Under the pieces are notes generated by a model that saw only the letters and a list, made by a program, of their open reading frames with translations, did no database searches and had not been told where the DNA came from. The translations under genes were made by a program, and so were the position numbers. A DNA stretch of 34,397 bases, taken from Aquabacterium sp. (GTDB lineage: Bacteria > Pseudomonadota > Gammaproteobacteria > Burkholderiales > Burkholderiaceae_C). The stretch lies in the NCBI GenBank assembly GCA_023150345.1, contig JAKLLB010000039.1, forward strand, positions 2,797 to 37,193. Reading direction: 5' to 3'. This document shows positions 18,013 through 31,428 of the stretch, piece after piece. The number at the start of each line of letters is the position of its first letter. Position 1 is the first letter of the stretch.

Positions 18013-18281
18013 CGGCGGGTGATCTGCACGAAGACCTCATCCGGGCGGACCATGCCCAGCTCCAGCCGGGCGCGCTCTTCCACCATCTCCAGGCCCTGTC
18101 GCAGGTCCTCGACCTCAGCCACCATGCGCGCATTGCGCAGGCGCTGGGCATCGTTGGACTGGCGCAGCCCGTCGAGCTGCGTCTGCAGCTTCATCACCTG
18201 TGGCGCACCGCCATCGCCCAGCCACAGCTTGGCGTGCACGAGCCCCAGCAGTGCCAGCAGCAACAGCGTGGTGGGGCGCAT
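18009..18281 (-). CDS. ftsB: Cell division protein FtsB
   Basis: Small bitopic divisome protein (90 aa) that forms FtsQLB and helps switch on septal murein synthesis. Residues about 4-20 (TTLLLLALLGLVHAKLW) are the membrane anchor and about 28-75 a coiled coil with regular Leu/Val positions (LQTQLDGLRQSNDAQRLRN), including the conserved GLEMVEERARLELGMVRPDE end. It follows eno by 44 bp, the usual eno-ftsB pairing in Proteobacteria. Its stop overlaps the pnuC GTG by 4 nt, which is unusual: a division gene is coupled to a vitamin transporter. Confidence 0.93.
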   Translation of the reverse strand: MRPTTLLLLALLGLVHAKLWLGDGGAPQVMKLQTQLDGLRQSNDAQRLRNARMVAEVEDLRQGLEMVEERARLELGMVRPDEVFVQITRR

Positions 18282-18325
18282 GGCAGGGCAGGGGTGGCAG
18301 GCAACGGGTGTGGCGAAACCCTCGT

Positions 18326-19792
<1,467 letters not shown>

Positions 19793-20083
19793 TCACGCCA
19801 CGCCGTCGACCACCACCATGCGCATGATGCCCGCACCTTCGCGCAGGCTGCGCGCGTGGGTGTAGGTCTGGCTGGCGTAGAAGGCCTTGGCGGTGGCGCG
19901 GTCCTTGAACCGCAGCAGCACCAGCCGGCTCGGAGTCCAGGGCCCCTCGAGCACCTCGAACTCGCCACCGCGCACCAGCACCTCGGCGCCATGCTCCTGC
20001 ATGGCTTTGGTGCTCCACTCGCGATAGCGGGCCATGGCGTCGGGGTCGGTGACGGTGACGTCGGCGATGATGTAGGCGGCCAT
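19793..20083 (-). CDS. DUF1330 domain protein
   Basis: A 96-aa protein of the dimeric alpha/beta-barrel DUF1330 family (ferredoxin-like fold). It shows the usual pattern: AAYIIADVTVTDPDAMARYREW, the middle VRGGEFEVLEGPWTPSRLVLLRFKD and ASQTYTHARSLREGAGIMRMVVVDG. Function is unknown for the family. It has no signal or membrane segment. It sits between a small membrane-protein gene and eno on the same strand, 27 bp after the former, and is likely co-transcribed from kdsA. Confidence 0.88.
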   Translation of the reverse strand: MAAYIIADVTVTDPDAMARYREWSTKAMQEHGAEVLVRGGEFEVLEGPWTPSRLVLLRFKDRATAKAFYASQTYTHARSLREGAGIMRMVVVDGVA

Positions 20084-20110
20084 GGGAGGATTCTGGCCGA
20101 GATTGCGGCG

Positions 20111-20287
20111 TCAGCGGACCTTGCGACGCAGGTAGACCACGAGGGCGCCGCCAATGGCGCCGGCAACCGCAAGAATCTCCACCAGCAGCAGGGTGGTCTC
20201 CCAATGCAGATGCAAGACCAGAACCCCGACGATCCAGGCAACAACGGCGCCCGTCAGAAAGCCCAGTGTCGCAGCCAGGGCTGGCAT
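20111..20287 (-). CDS. Small two-helix membrane protein, unknown
   Basis: A 58-codon frame with an ATG at 20287 and a TGA at 20111-20113, lying between kdsA and the DUF1330 gene on the same strand. The protein is almost all hydrophobic: helix one about 4-27 (LAATLGFLTGAVVAWIVGVL) and helix two about 32-53 (TLLLVEILAVAGAIGGALVV), joined by a short loop with His/Trp/Glu, and a basic tail YLRRKVR that should lie in the cytoplasm. Glycine-rich second helix suggests helix packing. It starts 34 bp after the kdsA stop. Composition and placement support a real gene; I do not recognise a family. Confidence 0.6.
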   Translation of the reverse strand: MPALAATLGFLTGAVVAWIVGVLVLHLHWETTLLLVEILAVAGAIGGALVVYLRRKVR

Positions 20288-20321
20288 GAACCTGGTACCC
20301 GATCGCCGGCGTCTCGATCGG

Positions 20322-21179
20322 TCACGGCGCGAAGTCGTTCTCCAGCAGTGCCTGGCTCTTCACCACCCGGTCGAGTGCGACGAGCTGTTCGAGCAGGGCT
20401 CGCATGTGCTTGAGGGGAACGGCGTTGGGGCCGTCGGACAGGGCGTGGGCGGGGTCGGGATGGGTCTCCATGAACAGGCCGGAGACGCCCACCGCCACCG
20501 CGGCGCGCGCCAGCACGGGCACGAACTCGCGCTGGCCGCCGGAGCTGGTGCCTTGGCCGCCGGGCAACTGCACCGAATGCGTGGCATCGAACACCACCGG
20601 AGCACCGGTCTCGCGCATGATCGCCAGGCTGCGCATGTCGGAGACCAGGTTGTTGTAGCCGAAGCTCACGCCGCGCTCGCAGGCCATGAAGCGGTCTTGC
20701 GACAGGCCCGCGTCGCGCGCGGCGGCGCGGGCCTTGTCGACCACGTTCTTCATGTCGTGGGGTGCCAGGAACTGGCCCTTCTTGATGTTCACCGGCTTGC
20801 CGCTGCGTGCCACCGCTTGAATGAAGTCGGTCTGCCGGCACAGGAAGGCCGGTGTCTGCAGGACATCGACCACCGAGGCCACGGCCGGGATCTCGTCTTG
20901 GGTGTGCACATCCGTGAGCACCGGCACGCCGATCTGGCGCTTGACTTCGGCCAGGATCTGCAGGCCGCGCTCCATGCCGGGGCCGCGAAACGATGTGCCG
21001 CTGGAGCGGTTGGCCTTGTCGTAGCTCGACTTGAAGATGAAGGGGATGCCCAGCGCAGCGGTGACCTCGCGCAACTCGCCGGCCACGTCGAGCTGCAGTT
21101 GCTCGGACTCGACGACGCAAGGGCCGGCGATCAGGAAGAAAGGCTGGTCGAGGCCGGCCTGGAAGTGGCAGAGCTGCAT
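20322..21179 (-). CDS. kdsA: 3-deoxy-D-manno-octulosonate 8-phosphate synthase
   Basis: Condenses arabinose 5-phosphate with phosphoenolpyruvate to KDO-8-phosphate for the lipopolysaccharide inner core. 285 aa, standard. Marks: [14 protein letters not shown], the phosphate/PEP site [40 protein letters not shown] and [13 protein letters not shown]. The neighbouring pyrG makes CTP, which KdsB later uses to activate KDO, and eno makes or uses PEP, so the order pyrG-kdsA-eno fits metabolism and is conserved in Proteobacteria. It follows pyrG by 96 bp. Confidence 0.97.
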   Translation of the reverse strand: MQLCHFQAGLDQPFFLIAGPCVVESEQLQLDVAGELREVTAALGIPFIFKSSYDKANRSSGTSFRGPGMERGLQILAEVKRQIGVPVLTDVHTQDEIPAVASVVDVLQTPAFLCRQTDFIQAVARSGKPVNIKKGQFLAPHDMKNVVDKARAAARDAGLSQDRFMACERGVSFGYNNLVSDMRSLAIMRETGAPVVFDATHSVQLPGGQGTSSGGQREFVPVLARAAVAVGVSGLFMETHPDPAHALSDGPNAVPLKHMRALLEQLVALDRVVKSQALLENDFAP

Positions 21180-21275
21180 GGTGGGGCGGGTTCCGTTCGT
21201 TAGGCCGCGCGGGCCGGGATGGCCGGGCCGCGCGGCCAGCGCGCGCGATGGGGCCGTTCGGCGCGGTCGGTCCGG

Positions 21276-23919
<2,644 letters not shown>

Positions 23920-24161
23920 GGGGCGAAGCCAGATCTCGAGGTGGATGGCTCGGAGTGTGCCTCGTCGGGCGTGGCGCCCCTGCCGCAGGCATGCCGGGCC
24001 GGCGTGTGGCGGACATGCTGCACGTGGCGATTGCGCGGGCGCCGGCTGCGCGAGAGTTCGATGACCGCGGGTCCACGCGGCTACACTTTTCGTCACCTGG
24101 GTCGCGTGGCCCGGGGGGCGTGTGACGGGGTCATGGGACTCCATCAGGGGGCACGGTGGCA

Positions 24162-25586
24162 ATGCGTCTGAGCGGGCGGTGGGCGATGCGTGCGGCGTGC
24201 GTGGTGCTGGCGGGCTCGGGCCTGGCCGCGGCGCGGGCCCAGACCAGCGATTGCGCGGTGGCTTCCGATCAGGCGCTCGCGGCCGACCTGGAGGCGGCCA
24301 CCACGCCCCACATGGCCGGGCAGACCGCCGAGGCGGTGAAGCGCTGGGACCAGGCGGTGGCTTGGTGGGAGCAGGCCGCGCAGGTGTGCCAGGGCGCCTT
24401 CAAGCAGCGCGCCGAGCGCAATCTGGCGGACAGCCAGCAGGCGCGGGCCCGGTTGCTCACTGGCAGCAGCGGCGGCCAGGTCTGCAGTTCCAGCCACAAG
24501 GATGCCGCCGGCCTGGATCTGCTGGCCGAGGTGGCGGCTGTCGAGCGACGCGAGGCCGATGCCGCGCTGTTGTTCCGCAAGGCGGCGGTGGCGTGGGAAC
24601 TGGCCGCCGAGCGGTGCCGGGGCAGCTCTCAGCGCGTGGCGCAACTGCGGCGCGATCGATCGGTCGAGGCGTCAGCCAACCCGGTGTCGGGTAGCGGCCG
24701 GGCGGCATCGACGCCGTTGCCCGCATCCGGGGGCGTTGCCGTGGCCTCGGCGCCAACGCCTGCCGCGCCGCCCGCGGCCTCGGTCCAGGCGACGGCGGTG
24801 CCGTCGGTTGCCGCCGCCCCGCCGCCGGTTGCCGCACCCCCACGCGCTGCCAGCCCCGTCGAGGTCGCCCTGGGCGGAGGCACGCGCATGGTGGGCTTGT
24901 TCGCGGCCGATGCCGGCGGGCGCACCTACAGTGGCAGCGGCCGCATCATCTGGCCCAACGGCGAAGTCTACGAAGGCCAGGTGGTGGCCAGCCAGCGCCA
25001 GGGGCAGGGCGAGTTCACCTGGGTGAGCGGGCAGCGCTACAAGGGCCAGTGGGTGGCCGACCGCCCCGAAGGCGTGGGAACGCTGCGCTTTGCCAACGGC
25101 AATGTCTACGAAGGTCCTGTGAACGGTGGCGACCCCCAGGGCACCGGTCGCATGGTGTATGCGTCGGGCGATGTGTACGTGGGGCAGTTCACCCGTGGCG
25201 AACCCGACGGCCAAGGCCAGTACACCTGGCTCAACGGTCAGCGCTACGACGGTACATGGGTCACCGGACGTGCGCGCGGCCGCGGTGCGATGTCCTTTCC
25301 CAACGGCAACACCTACCAGGGCGAGGTGAACGACGGTGTGCCCAACGGGGAAGGGCGGATGGACTTCTCCTCAGGTGACAGCTATCGCGGCCAGTTCGCA
25401 GCCGGCCTGCCCGAGGGCCAGGGCACCTACGCCTGGGCCAACGGTGACCAGTACACCGGTGGCTGGCGCGCCGGGCGCCGCCACGGGCAAGGCGTGATGC
25501 GCTGGCGCAATGGCGACCGCTGGGAGGGCGAGTTCGAAGCCGATGCGCAGACCCCCCGCGGCTCGCTGATCCGCGCCAACCGGTGA
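24162..25586 (+). CDS. Exported MORN-repeat protein with duplicated N-terminal domain
   Basis: A 474-aa protein. Signal peptide at about 1-27 (ACVVLAGSGLAAARA), then two similar helical units, residues about 31-96 and 108-167, each with two cysteines 44-45 apart (31/76 and 108/152) and matching AVAWWEQAAQVCQG / AVAWELAAERCRG. A Pro/Ala/Val-rich linker (about 170-230) leads to MORN repeats: eight full 23-residue units at 24969-25520 with a half unit at each end. MORN arrays form flat beta sheets that bind proteins or lipids. ATG 24162 is preferred over GTG 24156 because AGGGGG at 24146-24151 is well spaced to it. Probable periplasmic or envelope scaffold; function unknown. Confidence 0.88.
   Translation: MRLSGRWAMRAACVVLAGSGLAAARAQTSDCAVASDQALAADLEAATTPHMAGQTAEAVKRWDQAVAWWEQAAQVCQGAFKQRAERNLADSQQARARLLTGSSGGQVCSSSHKDAAGLDLLAEVAAVERREADAALLFRKAAVAWELAAERCRGSSQRVAQLRRDRSVEASANPVSGSGRAASTPLPASGGVAVASAPTPAAPPAASVQATAVPSVAAAPPPVAAPPRAASPVEVALGGGTRMVGLFAADAGGRTYSGSGRIIWPNGEVYEGQVVASQRQGQGEFTWVSGQRYKGQWVADRPEGVGTLRFANGNVYEGPVNGGDPQGTGRMVYASGDVYVGQFTRGEPDGQGQYTWLNGQRYDGTWVTGRARGRGAMSFPNGNTYQGEVNDGVPNGEGRMDFSSGDSYRGQFAAGLPEGQGTYAWANGDQYTGGWRAGRRHGQGVMRWRNGDRWEGEFEADAQTPRGSLIRANR
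24969..25520 (+). repeat. Eight in-frame 69-bp MORN repeats
   Basis: Eight units of exactly 69 bp (23 codons), each opening with Y-x-G and holding a central G-x-G, without a single indel between units. The next codon run WEGEFEAD starts a degenerate ninth. The units differ in DNA sequence, so recent copying is unlikely. Confidence 0.85.
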
Positions 25587-25613
25587 ATCCGGCGCGCGGC
25601 GCTTACGGCGGGC

Positions 25614-26441
25614 TCAGACGATGTGCTCGCCCGCGTGGGTAACCTTGCGCATCGGCTCGTAGCGCCCGCCGGCGGTGATCAGCGGGTGTTCGGCATCGCC
25701 GCCGTCCCAGCGCGGGTCGTCGATGCCCTCGAACACCTCGCGCAGGCGCTGGCCCCAGGTCTCGCGGATCATGCGGAAGTAGGGGTTGGACTCATCGATG
25801 CACACATGCTCGTCGCTGCGCATCGCGCCCTCGCGGTAGACCAGCAGGTCCAGCGGCAGGCCCACCGACAGGTTGGACTTCAGCGTCGAGTCCATCGACA
25901 CCAGCGCGCACTTGGCGGCCTCGTCCAGCGGCGTCTGGGGCGTGAGCACGCGGTCGAGGATGGGCTTGCCGTACTTGCTCTCGCCCACCTGAAAGAAGCA
26001 GGTCTCGCGCGTGGCCTCGATGAAGTTGCCCGCCGAGTAGACGAGGAACATGCGCATCGCTTCGCCGTTGATCTGGCCGCCTAGGATCATCGAGGCATTG
26101 AAGTCCACCCCCGTGGCCTTGAGCGAGGGGCCGTCCTGCTCGTAGACGCGGCGCACCGTGGCGCCCAGCACCCGTGCGGCATCGAACATGCTCTGCGCAC
26201 TCCAGATCGTCAGCGGCGGCTGATCGGGGCCGCCGTCGATCCTTTCGACCTGCAGCAGTTCGCGCACCGACTGGCTGATGCTCAAGTTGCCGGCCGACAG
26301 CAGCACCATGAAGCGGTCGCCTGGCTTTTCATAGATCATCATCTTTCGGAAGGTGCTGATCTGGTCCATGCCCGCGTTGGTTCGCGAGTCGGACAGAAAC
26401 ACCAGGCCGGCGTTCAGGCGGATGCCGATGCAGTAGGTCAT
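25614..26441 (-). CDS. Anbu proteasome-like peptidase
   Basis: Member of the Anbu family (COG3484), bacterial relatives of proteasome beta subunits and HslV that assemble into helical or ring particles in the cytoplasm. The 275-aa product starts [24 protein letters not shown]: removal of Met would expose Thr as the N-terminal nucleophile, with Asp17 (SDSR, mature numbering) and a Lys in STFRKMM near 32-33. [11 protein letters not shown] and [12 protein letters not shown] are family blocks. Anbu is usually found with circularly permuted ATP-grasp, alpha-E and transglutaminase-like genes; none is here. Instead its ATG overlaps the mutS stop (ATGA). Substrate and activity of the family are not settled. 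Confidence 0.92.
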   Translation of the reverse strand: MTYCIGIRLNAGLVFLSDSRTNAGMDQISTFRKMMIYEKPGDRFMVLLSAGNLSISQSVRELLQVERIDGGPDQPPLTIWSAQSMFDAARVLGATVRRVYEQDGPSLKATGVDFNASMILGGQINGEAMRMFLVYSAGNFIEATRETCFFQVGESKYGKPILDRVLTPQTPLDEAAKCALVSMDSTLKSNLSVGLPLDLLVYREGAMRSDEHVCIDESNPYFRMIRETWGQRLREVFEGIDDPRWDGGDAEHPLITAGGRYEPMRKVTHAGEHIV

Positions 26442-29080
26442 GGCTGGGAGTCCCGGGCGAGGGTCTTGAGTCGATACAGGGCCTCGAGCGCCTGGCGTGG
26501 GCTCAGGGTGTCGGGGTCGATGTCGTGCAGTTCACGCTCGAGCAGCGAGGGCGTCGCCGGCACATCGGCGGCAGGCGGCGGCGCGGCGAACAGGTCCACC
26601 TGAGCCTGCTGGGCACGCTGCTGCGCTTCCAGCGCCTCCAGTGTGGCGCGCGCCTGGCGCACCAATGGCGCGGGCATCCCGGCCAGGCGCGCCACCTGCA
26701 CACCGTAGCTGCGGCTGGCGGGGCCGGGCTCCACCGCATGCAGGAACACGATGTCGTGCCCGCTCTCGGCAGCCGAGACATGCATGTTCACCGCCCGCTC
26801 GTGGCGCGCGGGAAACTCGGTGAGCTCGAAATAGTGTGTGGCGAACAGCGTGAAGGCGCGGCTGCGGTCGTGCAGGTGACTGGCGATGGCACCGGCCAGC
26901 GCCAGGCCGTCGAAGGTGCTGGTGCCGCGCCCGATCTCGTCCATCAGCACCAGGCTGTGCTCGGTGGCGCCGTGCATGATGGCCGCGGCTTCGGTCATTT
27001 CGACCATGAAGGTCGATTGCGCATTCGCCAGGTCGTCGGCCGCGCCGATGCGGGTGTGGATGGCATCGATCGGCCCCAGCCGGCAGGCACGCGCGGGCAC
27101 GTACGAGCCCATCGACGCCAGCAGCACGATCAGCGCCACCTGCCGCATGTAGGTGCTCTTGCCGCCCATGTTGGGCCCGGTGATGACCATCATGCGCGTG
27201 CGCGCGTCGAGCCGGCAATCGTTGGCGATGAACGGCCCGCCGCCGACTTCCTGCAGCCGCGCCTGCACCACGGGATGGCGGCCCTGCTCGATCTCGATGC
27301 ACGGCTGCGGCACGAACTGCGGGCACACCCAGCCGAGCGTGGTGGCGCGTTCGGCCAACGCTGCCAGCGCGTCCAGGGTGGCCAGCGCGCGGGCCAGCGC
27401 CGCCAGCGTGGCCAGGTGCGCCTGCAGGTCGTCGAGCAGTTGCTCGTAGAGCCAGCGCTCGCGAGCCAGCGCACGTTCTTGGGCGGACAGCGCCTTGTCC
27501 TCGAAGGCCTTGAGCTCGGGCGTGATGAACCGCTCCGCGTTCTTCAGCGTCTGGCGGCGCTGGTAGTCGGCCGGCACGCGGTCCAGACCCGACGTGGTGA
27601 CCTCGATGTAGAACCCATGCACGCGGTTGTACTGCACGCGCAGATTGCCGATGCCGGTGCGCTGGCGCTCGCGTGCCTCGAGTTCGAGCAGGAAGGCATC
27701 GCAGTTCTGGCCGATGGCGCGCAGCTCGTCGAGCTCGGCGTCGAAGCCCGTGGCGATGACGCCGCCATCGCGCAGCAGCGCCGCGGGTTCGTCTGCGATG
27801 GCACCGGCCAGGCGCTCGGCCAGTGCGGGCGGCACGTCGAGCGCCCGGTGTGCGCGTGACAGCACGGGTGCTGTGCCAGGCACGGCCTGCCGCAACGCGG
27901 GCAGGGCCTGCAGCGTGTGGCGCAGGCCGGCCAGCTCGCGCGGGCGAACCTGGCGCAGGGCCACGCGCGCGGCGATGCGCTCGACGTCACTCACCCCGCG
28001 CAGGAGATCGCGCAGCGGCTCGAAGCCGCCTGCAATGAGTTCGCCCAGCGCCTGGTGCCGCTCCAGCGGGCGGGCGCGCTCGCGCGGCGGGTGCGCCAGC
28101 CAATGCCGCAGCGCGCGGCTGCCCATGCCGGTGCGGCAGGTGTCCAGCAGCGACAGCAGCGTGGGCGACTCCTCGCCGCGCAGCGTGCGCGTGAGCTCGA
28201 GGTTGCGGTGCGTGGCCGGCGACAGGTCGATCAGGTCTTGCGCACGCAGCACCTGCAGCGCATCCACATGGGCCAGCGCCTGGCCCTGGGTGTGCTCGGC
28301 ATAGGCCAGCAGCGCCGCCGTCGCGGCCAGCGCCGGACCCAGGTGCTCACCCTGGTAGGCCTGCAGCGAGTTCACCCGCAGCAGCGCACACAGCTTGCGC
28401 TCGCCCAAGGCGGCATCGAACTGCCAGGCCGGGCGCTGCGTGCGCGCGGCACCATGCGCAGCCAGCGCGGGCGGCACCTCGGCATCGGCCAGCAGCACCT
28501 CGGCAGGCTCCAGCCGGGCGAGCCAGGCCGCCAGCTCGGCCTCGGTGCACTCGGTAGCGCCGAGCTGGCCGCCGGCCAGGGCCAGCCAGGCCAGACCCCA
28601 GCGCGCGTTGCCCGCACTGGCAGCCGCGCGCGTGCCGGCATCGCGCGCCAGTGCCAGCAGCACCGTGTCGGCGCGCTCGGCCAGCAGTTCGCTGTCGGTC
28701 ACGGTGCCAGGGGTCACCACCCGCACCACCTTGCGCTCCACCGGCCCTTTGGCGCTGGCCACATCCCCCACCTGCTCGGCGATGGCCACCGCCTCGCCCA
28801 GCTTGATCAGGCGCGCGAGGTAGGTTTCCACCGAGTGCACCGGCACCCCGGCCATCACCACCGGCTCGCCCGCGCTTTGGCCGCGCGTGGTCAGCGTGAT
28901 GTCGAGCAGCCGGTTGGCCTTGCGCGCATCGTCGTAGAACAGCTCGTAGAAGTCGCCCATGCGATAGAACACGAGCGTGTCGGGGAACTCGGCCTTGATG
29001 CGCAGGTACTGCGCCATCATGGGGGTGTGGGCGGCGAGCATGTGCTCGTCGACGGGTGACGACAGCGCCTGGGTATTCAT
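26438..29080 (-). CDS. mutS: DNA mismatch repair protein MutS
   Basis: Recognises mispairs and small loops and recruits MutL. 880 aa, typical of MutS1. N-terminal mismatch-binding domain with [29 protein letters not shown] (holding the Phe-x-Glu wedge), connector, core lever and clamp, then the ATPase: Walker [29 protein letters not shown], Walker [17 protein letters not shown] and [10 protein letters not shown]. The C-terminal tail ends [13 protein letters not shown], the usual tetramer helix region. The stop is overlapped by the Anbu gene. A 153-bp gene-free gap separates its start from the suhB 3' end. Confidence 0.97.
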   Translation of the reverse strand: MNTQALSSPVDEHMLAAHTPMMAQYLRIKAEFPDTLVFYRMGDFYELFYDDARKANRLLDITLTTRGQSAGEPVVMAGVPVHSVETYLARLIKLGEAVAIAEQVGDVASAKGPVERKVVRVVTPGTVTDSELLAERADTVLLALARDAGTRAAASAGNARWGLAWLALAGGQLGATECTEAELAAWLARLEPAEVLLADAEVPPALAAHGAARTQRPAWQFDAALGERKLCALLRVNSLQAYQGEHLGPALAATAALLAYAEHTQGQALAHVDALQVLRAQDLIDLSPATHRNLELTRTLRGEESPTLLSLLDTCRTGMGSRALRHWLAHPPRERARPLERHQALGELIAGGFEPLRDLLRGVSDVERIAARVALRQVRPRELAGLRHTLQALPALRQAVPGTAPVLSRAHRALDVPPALAERLAGAIADEPAALLRDGGVIATGFDAELDELRAIGQNCDAFLLELEARERQRTGIGNLRVQYNRVHGFYIEVTTSGLDRVPADYQRRQTLKNAERFITPELKAFEDKALSAQERALARERWLYEQLLDDLQAHLATLAALARALATLDALAALAERATTLGWVCPQFVPQPCIEIEQGRHPVVQARLQEVGGGPFIANDCRLDARTRMMVITGPNMGGKSTYMRQVALIVLLASMGSYVPARACRLGPIDAIHTRIGAADDLANAQSTFMVEMTEAAAIMHGATEHSLVLMDEIGRGTSTFDGLALAGAIASHLHDRSRAFTLFATHYFELTEFPARHERAVNMHVSAAESGHDIVFLHAVEPGPASRSYGVQVARLAGMPAPLVRQARATLEALEAQQRAQQAQVDLFAAPPPAADVPATPSLLERELHDIDPDTLSPRQALEALYRLKTLARDSQP

Positions 29081-29233
29081 CGAGGACGCGATGTTAGGGG
29101 ACGCCAGGGCGGGCGGACCGCTCGATGGCCCGGCCCGACACCGTGGTCTGCATCAGCGACGGCCGGATGGACATCGGCGCGGCCCCGAGCACGGCGACCC
29201 TGGGCGATCACCCCGGGGCCGGGGCCGCTGCGC

Positions 29234-30499
29234 TCAGCCGCGGTCGTTGTTGCGTCGCCGCGGCGGGGCTGATCGGTCGGTGCCGCCCGCACGGTGGCCA
29301 CCGGCGCCCGCGCGCGAAGTGCCTTTGGGTCCGGCCTTGCCTGTGTTGGGTCGATCGGCGTTGCTGCGCGCGGCCGCCTTCGATGCCCGCGCGTCGGCCG
29401 GGGCCGGCTCGGCGACGCCGCGGCGGCGCTGGGGCGGCGGCGCTGCAGGCAGTGTGCCAGCCGCGGCTGGATCGATCTCGGCTGCGCGGCGGATGCGGAT
29501 CGGCTGCCGTTGGCGTGGCGGCGCGGTGGTCGACGGCGATGGGTCGGCGTCGGAGATCGGCTTCGGGGCTTGCGCGTGCAGGTCCGCGTGGCCGTCGGCC
29601 AGCACGGTGGCCGCCAGTGCCTGGGCCGGCGTGACGACCGGGTGCGCGGTCGCAGCGTCGGCGGGGTTGTCCACCCCGGCGTCATCGGCCTTGACAACCC
29701 GGCTGTACGGTGCCAGCAGCGTCACCAGCTGGCCGTAGACCTTTGGATTGCCCGCCACGAGCTCGCGCTGGTACAGGAAGTCGGCTTCGCCGGTGAAGTT
29801 GCCCACCAGGCCACCGGCCTCGGTGATCATCAGCGAGCCCGCGGCCATGTCCCACGGATTCAGTCCGGTCTCGAAGAACCCGTCGTACCAGCCGGCGGCC
29901 ACATAACACAAGTCGAGTGCGGCCGCGCCGGGCCGGCGTACGCCGGCGCACGACTGCATCACGGACTCGAACATCTTCACGTAGCGCTGGAAGCTGTCGC
30001 CCTTGCGGAAGGGGAACCCGGTACCGATCAGCGAGTCGGCCAGCCGCGTGCGCTTGCTCACGCGCAGGCGACGGTCGTTGAGGAAGGCGCCGCGGCCGCG
30101 CGAGGCGAAGAACAGGTCGTTGCGGGTCGGGTCGTAGACCACGGCCTGCTGCACGACGCCGCGGTGCGCCAGCGCGATGGAAACCGCGTAGACCGGGAAA
30201 CCGTGCAGGAAGTTGGTGGTGCCGTCCAGCGGATCGATGATCCAGACGAATTCGCTGTGCCGGGCGCCGTGCGTGCGACCGGACTCCTCGGCCAGGATGC
30301 CGTGGGCCGGGTAAGCGGTGAGCAGCGTGTCGATGATGGCGGCTTCGGCGGCCTGGTCAACCTCGCTGACGAAATCGTTCGGACCCTTGTGGGTGACCTT
30401 CAGCAGGTCGAGGTCCTGCGAGCCACGGTTGATGATCGCCCCAGCGGCGCGAGCCGCCTTGATGGCGATGTTGAGCATGGGATGGAGCGATTGCGACAT
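29234..30499 (-). CDS. suhB: Inositol-1-monophosphatase SuhB with long C-terminal tail
   Basis: Mg2+-dependent phosphatase that in E. coli also joins ribosomal RNA antitermination complexes. From ATG 30499 the first 265 residues are a normal Suh[20 protein letters not shown], the metal site [17 protein letters not shown], and [17 protein letters not shown]. After [17 protein letters not shown], where family members usually stop, about 155 more residues follow. They are rich in Pro, Ala, Arg and Ser, low in hydrophobics, predicted disordered, and end RRRNNDRG. The frame stays open and in phase to TGA 29234. A second Met at 30478 is an alternative start. It is divergent from trmJ. Confidence 0.93.
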   Translation of the reverse strand: MSQSLHPMLNIAIKAARAAGAIINRGSQDLDLLKVTHKGPNDFVSEVDQAAEAAIIDTLLTAYPAHGILAEESGRTHGARHSEFVWIIDPLDGTTNFLHGFPVYAVSIALAHRGVVQQAVVYDPTRNDLFFASRGRGAFLNDRRLRVSKRTRLADSLIGTGFPFRKGDSFQRYVKMFESVMQSCAGVRRPGAAALDLCYVAAGWYDGFFETGLNPWDMAAGSLMITEAGGLVGNFTGEADFLYQRELVAGNPKVYGQLVTLLAPYSRVVKADDAGVDNPADAATAHPVVTPAQALAATVLADGHADLHAQAPKPISDADPSPSTTAPPRQRQPIRIRRAAEIDPAAAGTLPAAPPPQRRRGVAEPAPADARASKAAARSNADRPNTGKAGPKGTSRAGAGGHRAGGTDRSAPPRRRNNDRG

Positions 30500-30596
30500 G
30501 GGATCGGAGAGCGCGCGGTCGCGCCGGGGCAGGCTGGCGTGGGGGACAGGGCGCCCCCGGGCGGCGGCAAGCGTGCGCTGACGCCCCCTTCGATGG

Positions 30597-30609
30597 GGTT
30601 GAGTCAACC
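30597..30609. promoter_or_regulatory. Palindrome between suhB and trmJ
   Basis: GGTTGA-G-TCAACC is a perfect inverted repeat in the 184-bp divergent region. It could be an operator or part of a promoter (TTGAGT resembles a -35). A possible trmJ -10, GACAAT, is at 30645-30650. Confidence 0.28.
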
Positions 30610-30683
30610 TGGGCAGCCCGGTGATGACTCCATGGCGTCGGCGCGACAATGGCCGCAAAACACCCGATTTTACCGGCCGCCCC

Positions 30684-31421
30684 ATGCCACTGCCCGGCAA
30701 TCACGCACGTTTCGTCCTCATGCACACCAGCCACCCGGGCAATGTGGGCGCCGCGGCGCGCGCCATGAAGGTGATGGGTTTCTCCGATCTGGTGCTGGTG
30801 AGTCCGCGGCAGGCCGGCGTGACCTGCCATGAAGACACCGTGGCCATGGCCAGCGGCGCTGCCGACATCCTGGTGCGGGCCCGGGTGGTCGACAGCCTGG
30901 ACGAAGCGCTCGAGGGCATCACCCACGCCTGTGCCACGGCCATGACACCCCGTGACTTCGGCCCACCGACCTACGCGCCGCGCGCGCACTTCCAGGCGCT
31001 CGCGCCACAGGGGCAGGCCGTGGCATTCGTCTTCGGTGGCGAGAGGTACGGTCTGGCCAACGACGATGTCTGGCGCTGCCATGCCTGCCTGAGCATTCCC
31101 ACGCATCCGGACTACGGCTCGCTCAACCTGGCCCAGGCGGTGCAGGTGATCGCCTACGAGTGGCGACAGGCGCTGGGCGGGTTCGACGTCGTTGAACGCA
31201 CGCAACCGGTGGAACTGGCCACCGCCCCCGAAGTGGCGGGTGCGCTGGCGCACTGGCAGCAGGCGCTCCAGGACATCGGGTTCCTGGACCCCGCCGCGCC
31301 CAAGCGCCTGATGCCTCGCCTGCAGCAACTGCTCAACCGTGCGCAACTCACGCAACAGGAACTTCACATCCTGCGTGGCATCGCGCGGGCACTGCAGCGA
31401 CCGAGGCCGCCACGCGGGTAG
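30684..31421 (+). CDS. trmJ: tRNA (cytidine/uridine-2'-O-)-methyltransferase TrmJ
   Basis: SPOUT-class enzyme that 2'-O-methylates position 32 of tRNA using S-adenosylmethionine. 245 aa from ATG 30684. Visible are [26 protein letters not shown], the catalytic-loop Arg region, [16 protein letters not shown] and the knot motifs [14 protein letters not shown] and [24 protein letters not shown]. The C-terminal helical extension (about 165-245, [29 protein letters not shown]) is the TrmJ dimer region. The open frame starts at 30621, but the extra residues are not family-like. An AGCCTGTG hairpin follows the stop. Confidence 0.95.
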   Translation: MPLPGNHARFVLMHTSHPGNVGAAARAMKVMGFSDLVLVSPRQAGVTCHEDTVAMASGAADILVRARVVDSLDEALEGITHACATAMTPRDFGPPTYAPRAHFQALAPQGQAVAFVFGGERYGLANDDVWRCHACLSIPTHPDYGSLNLAQAVQVIAYEWRQALGGFDVVERTQPVELATAPEVAGALAHWQQALQDIGFLDPAAPKRLMPRLQQLLNRAQLTQQELHILRGIARALQRPRPPRG

Positions 31422-31428
31422 CCTGGGC

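Noticed and set aside
26525-27859. 444-codon open frame on the + strand
   Set aside because: Antisense shadow of mutS.
29081-29233. Small gene or terminator between suhB and mutS
   Set aside because: Only GC-rich runs such as CCCCGGGGCC are seen; no clean stem-loop or start/stop pair with a ribosome site.
29294-30832. 512-codon open frame on the + strand
   Set aside because: Antisense to suhB and running into trmJ; no recognisable domain.
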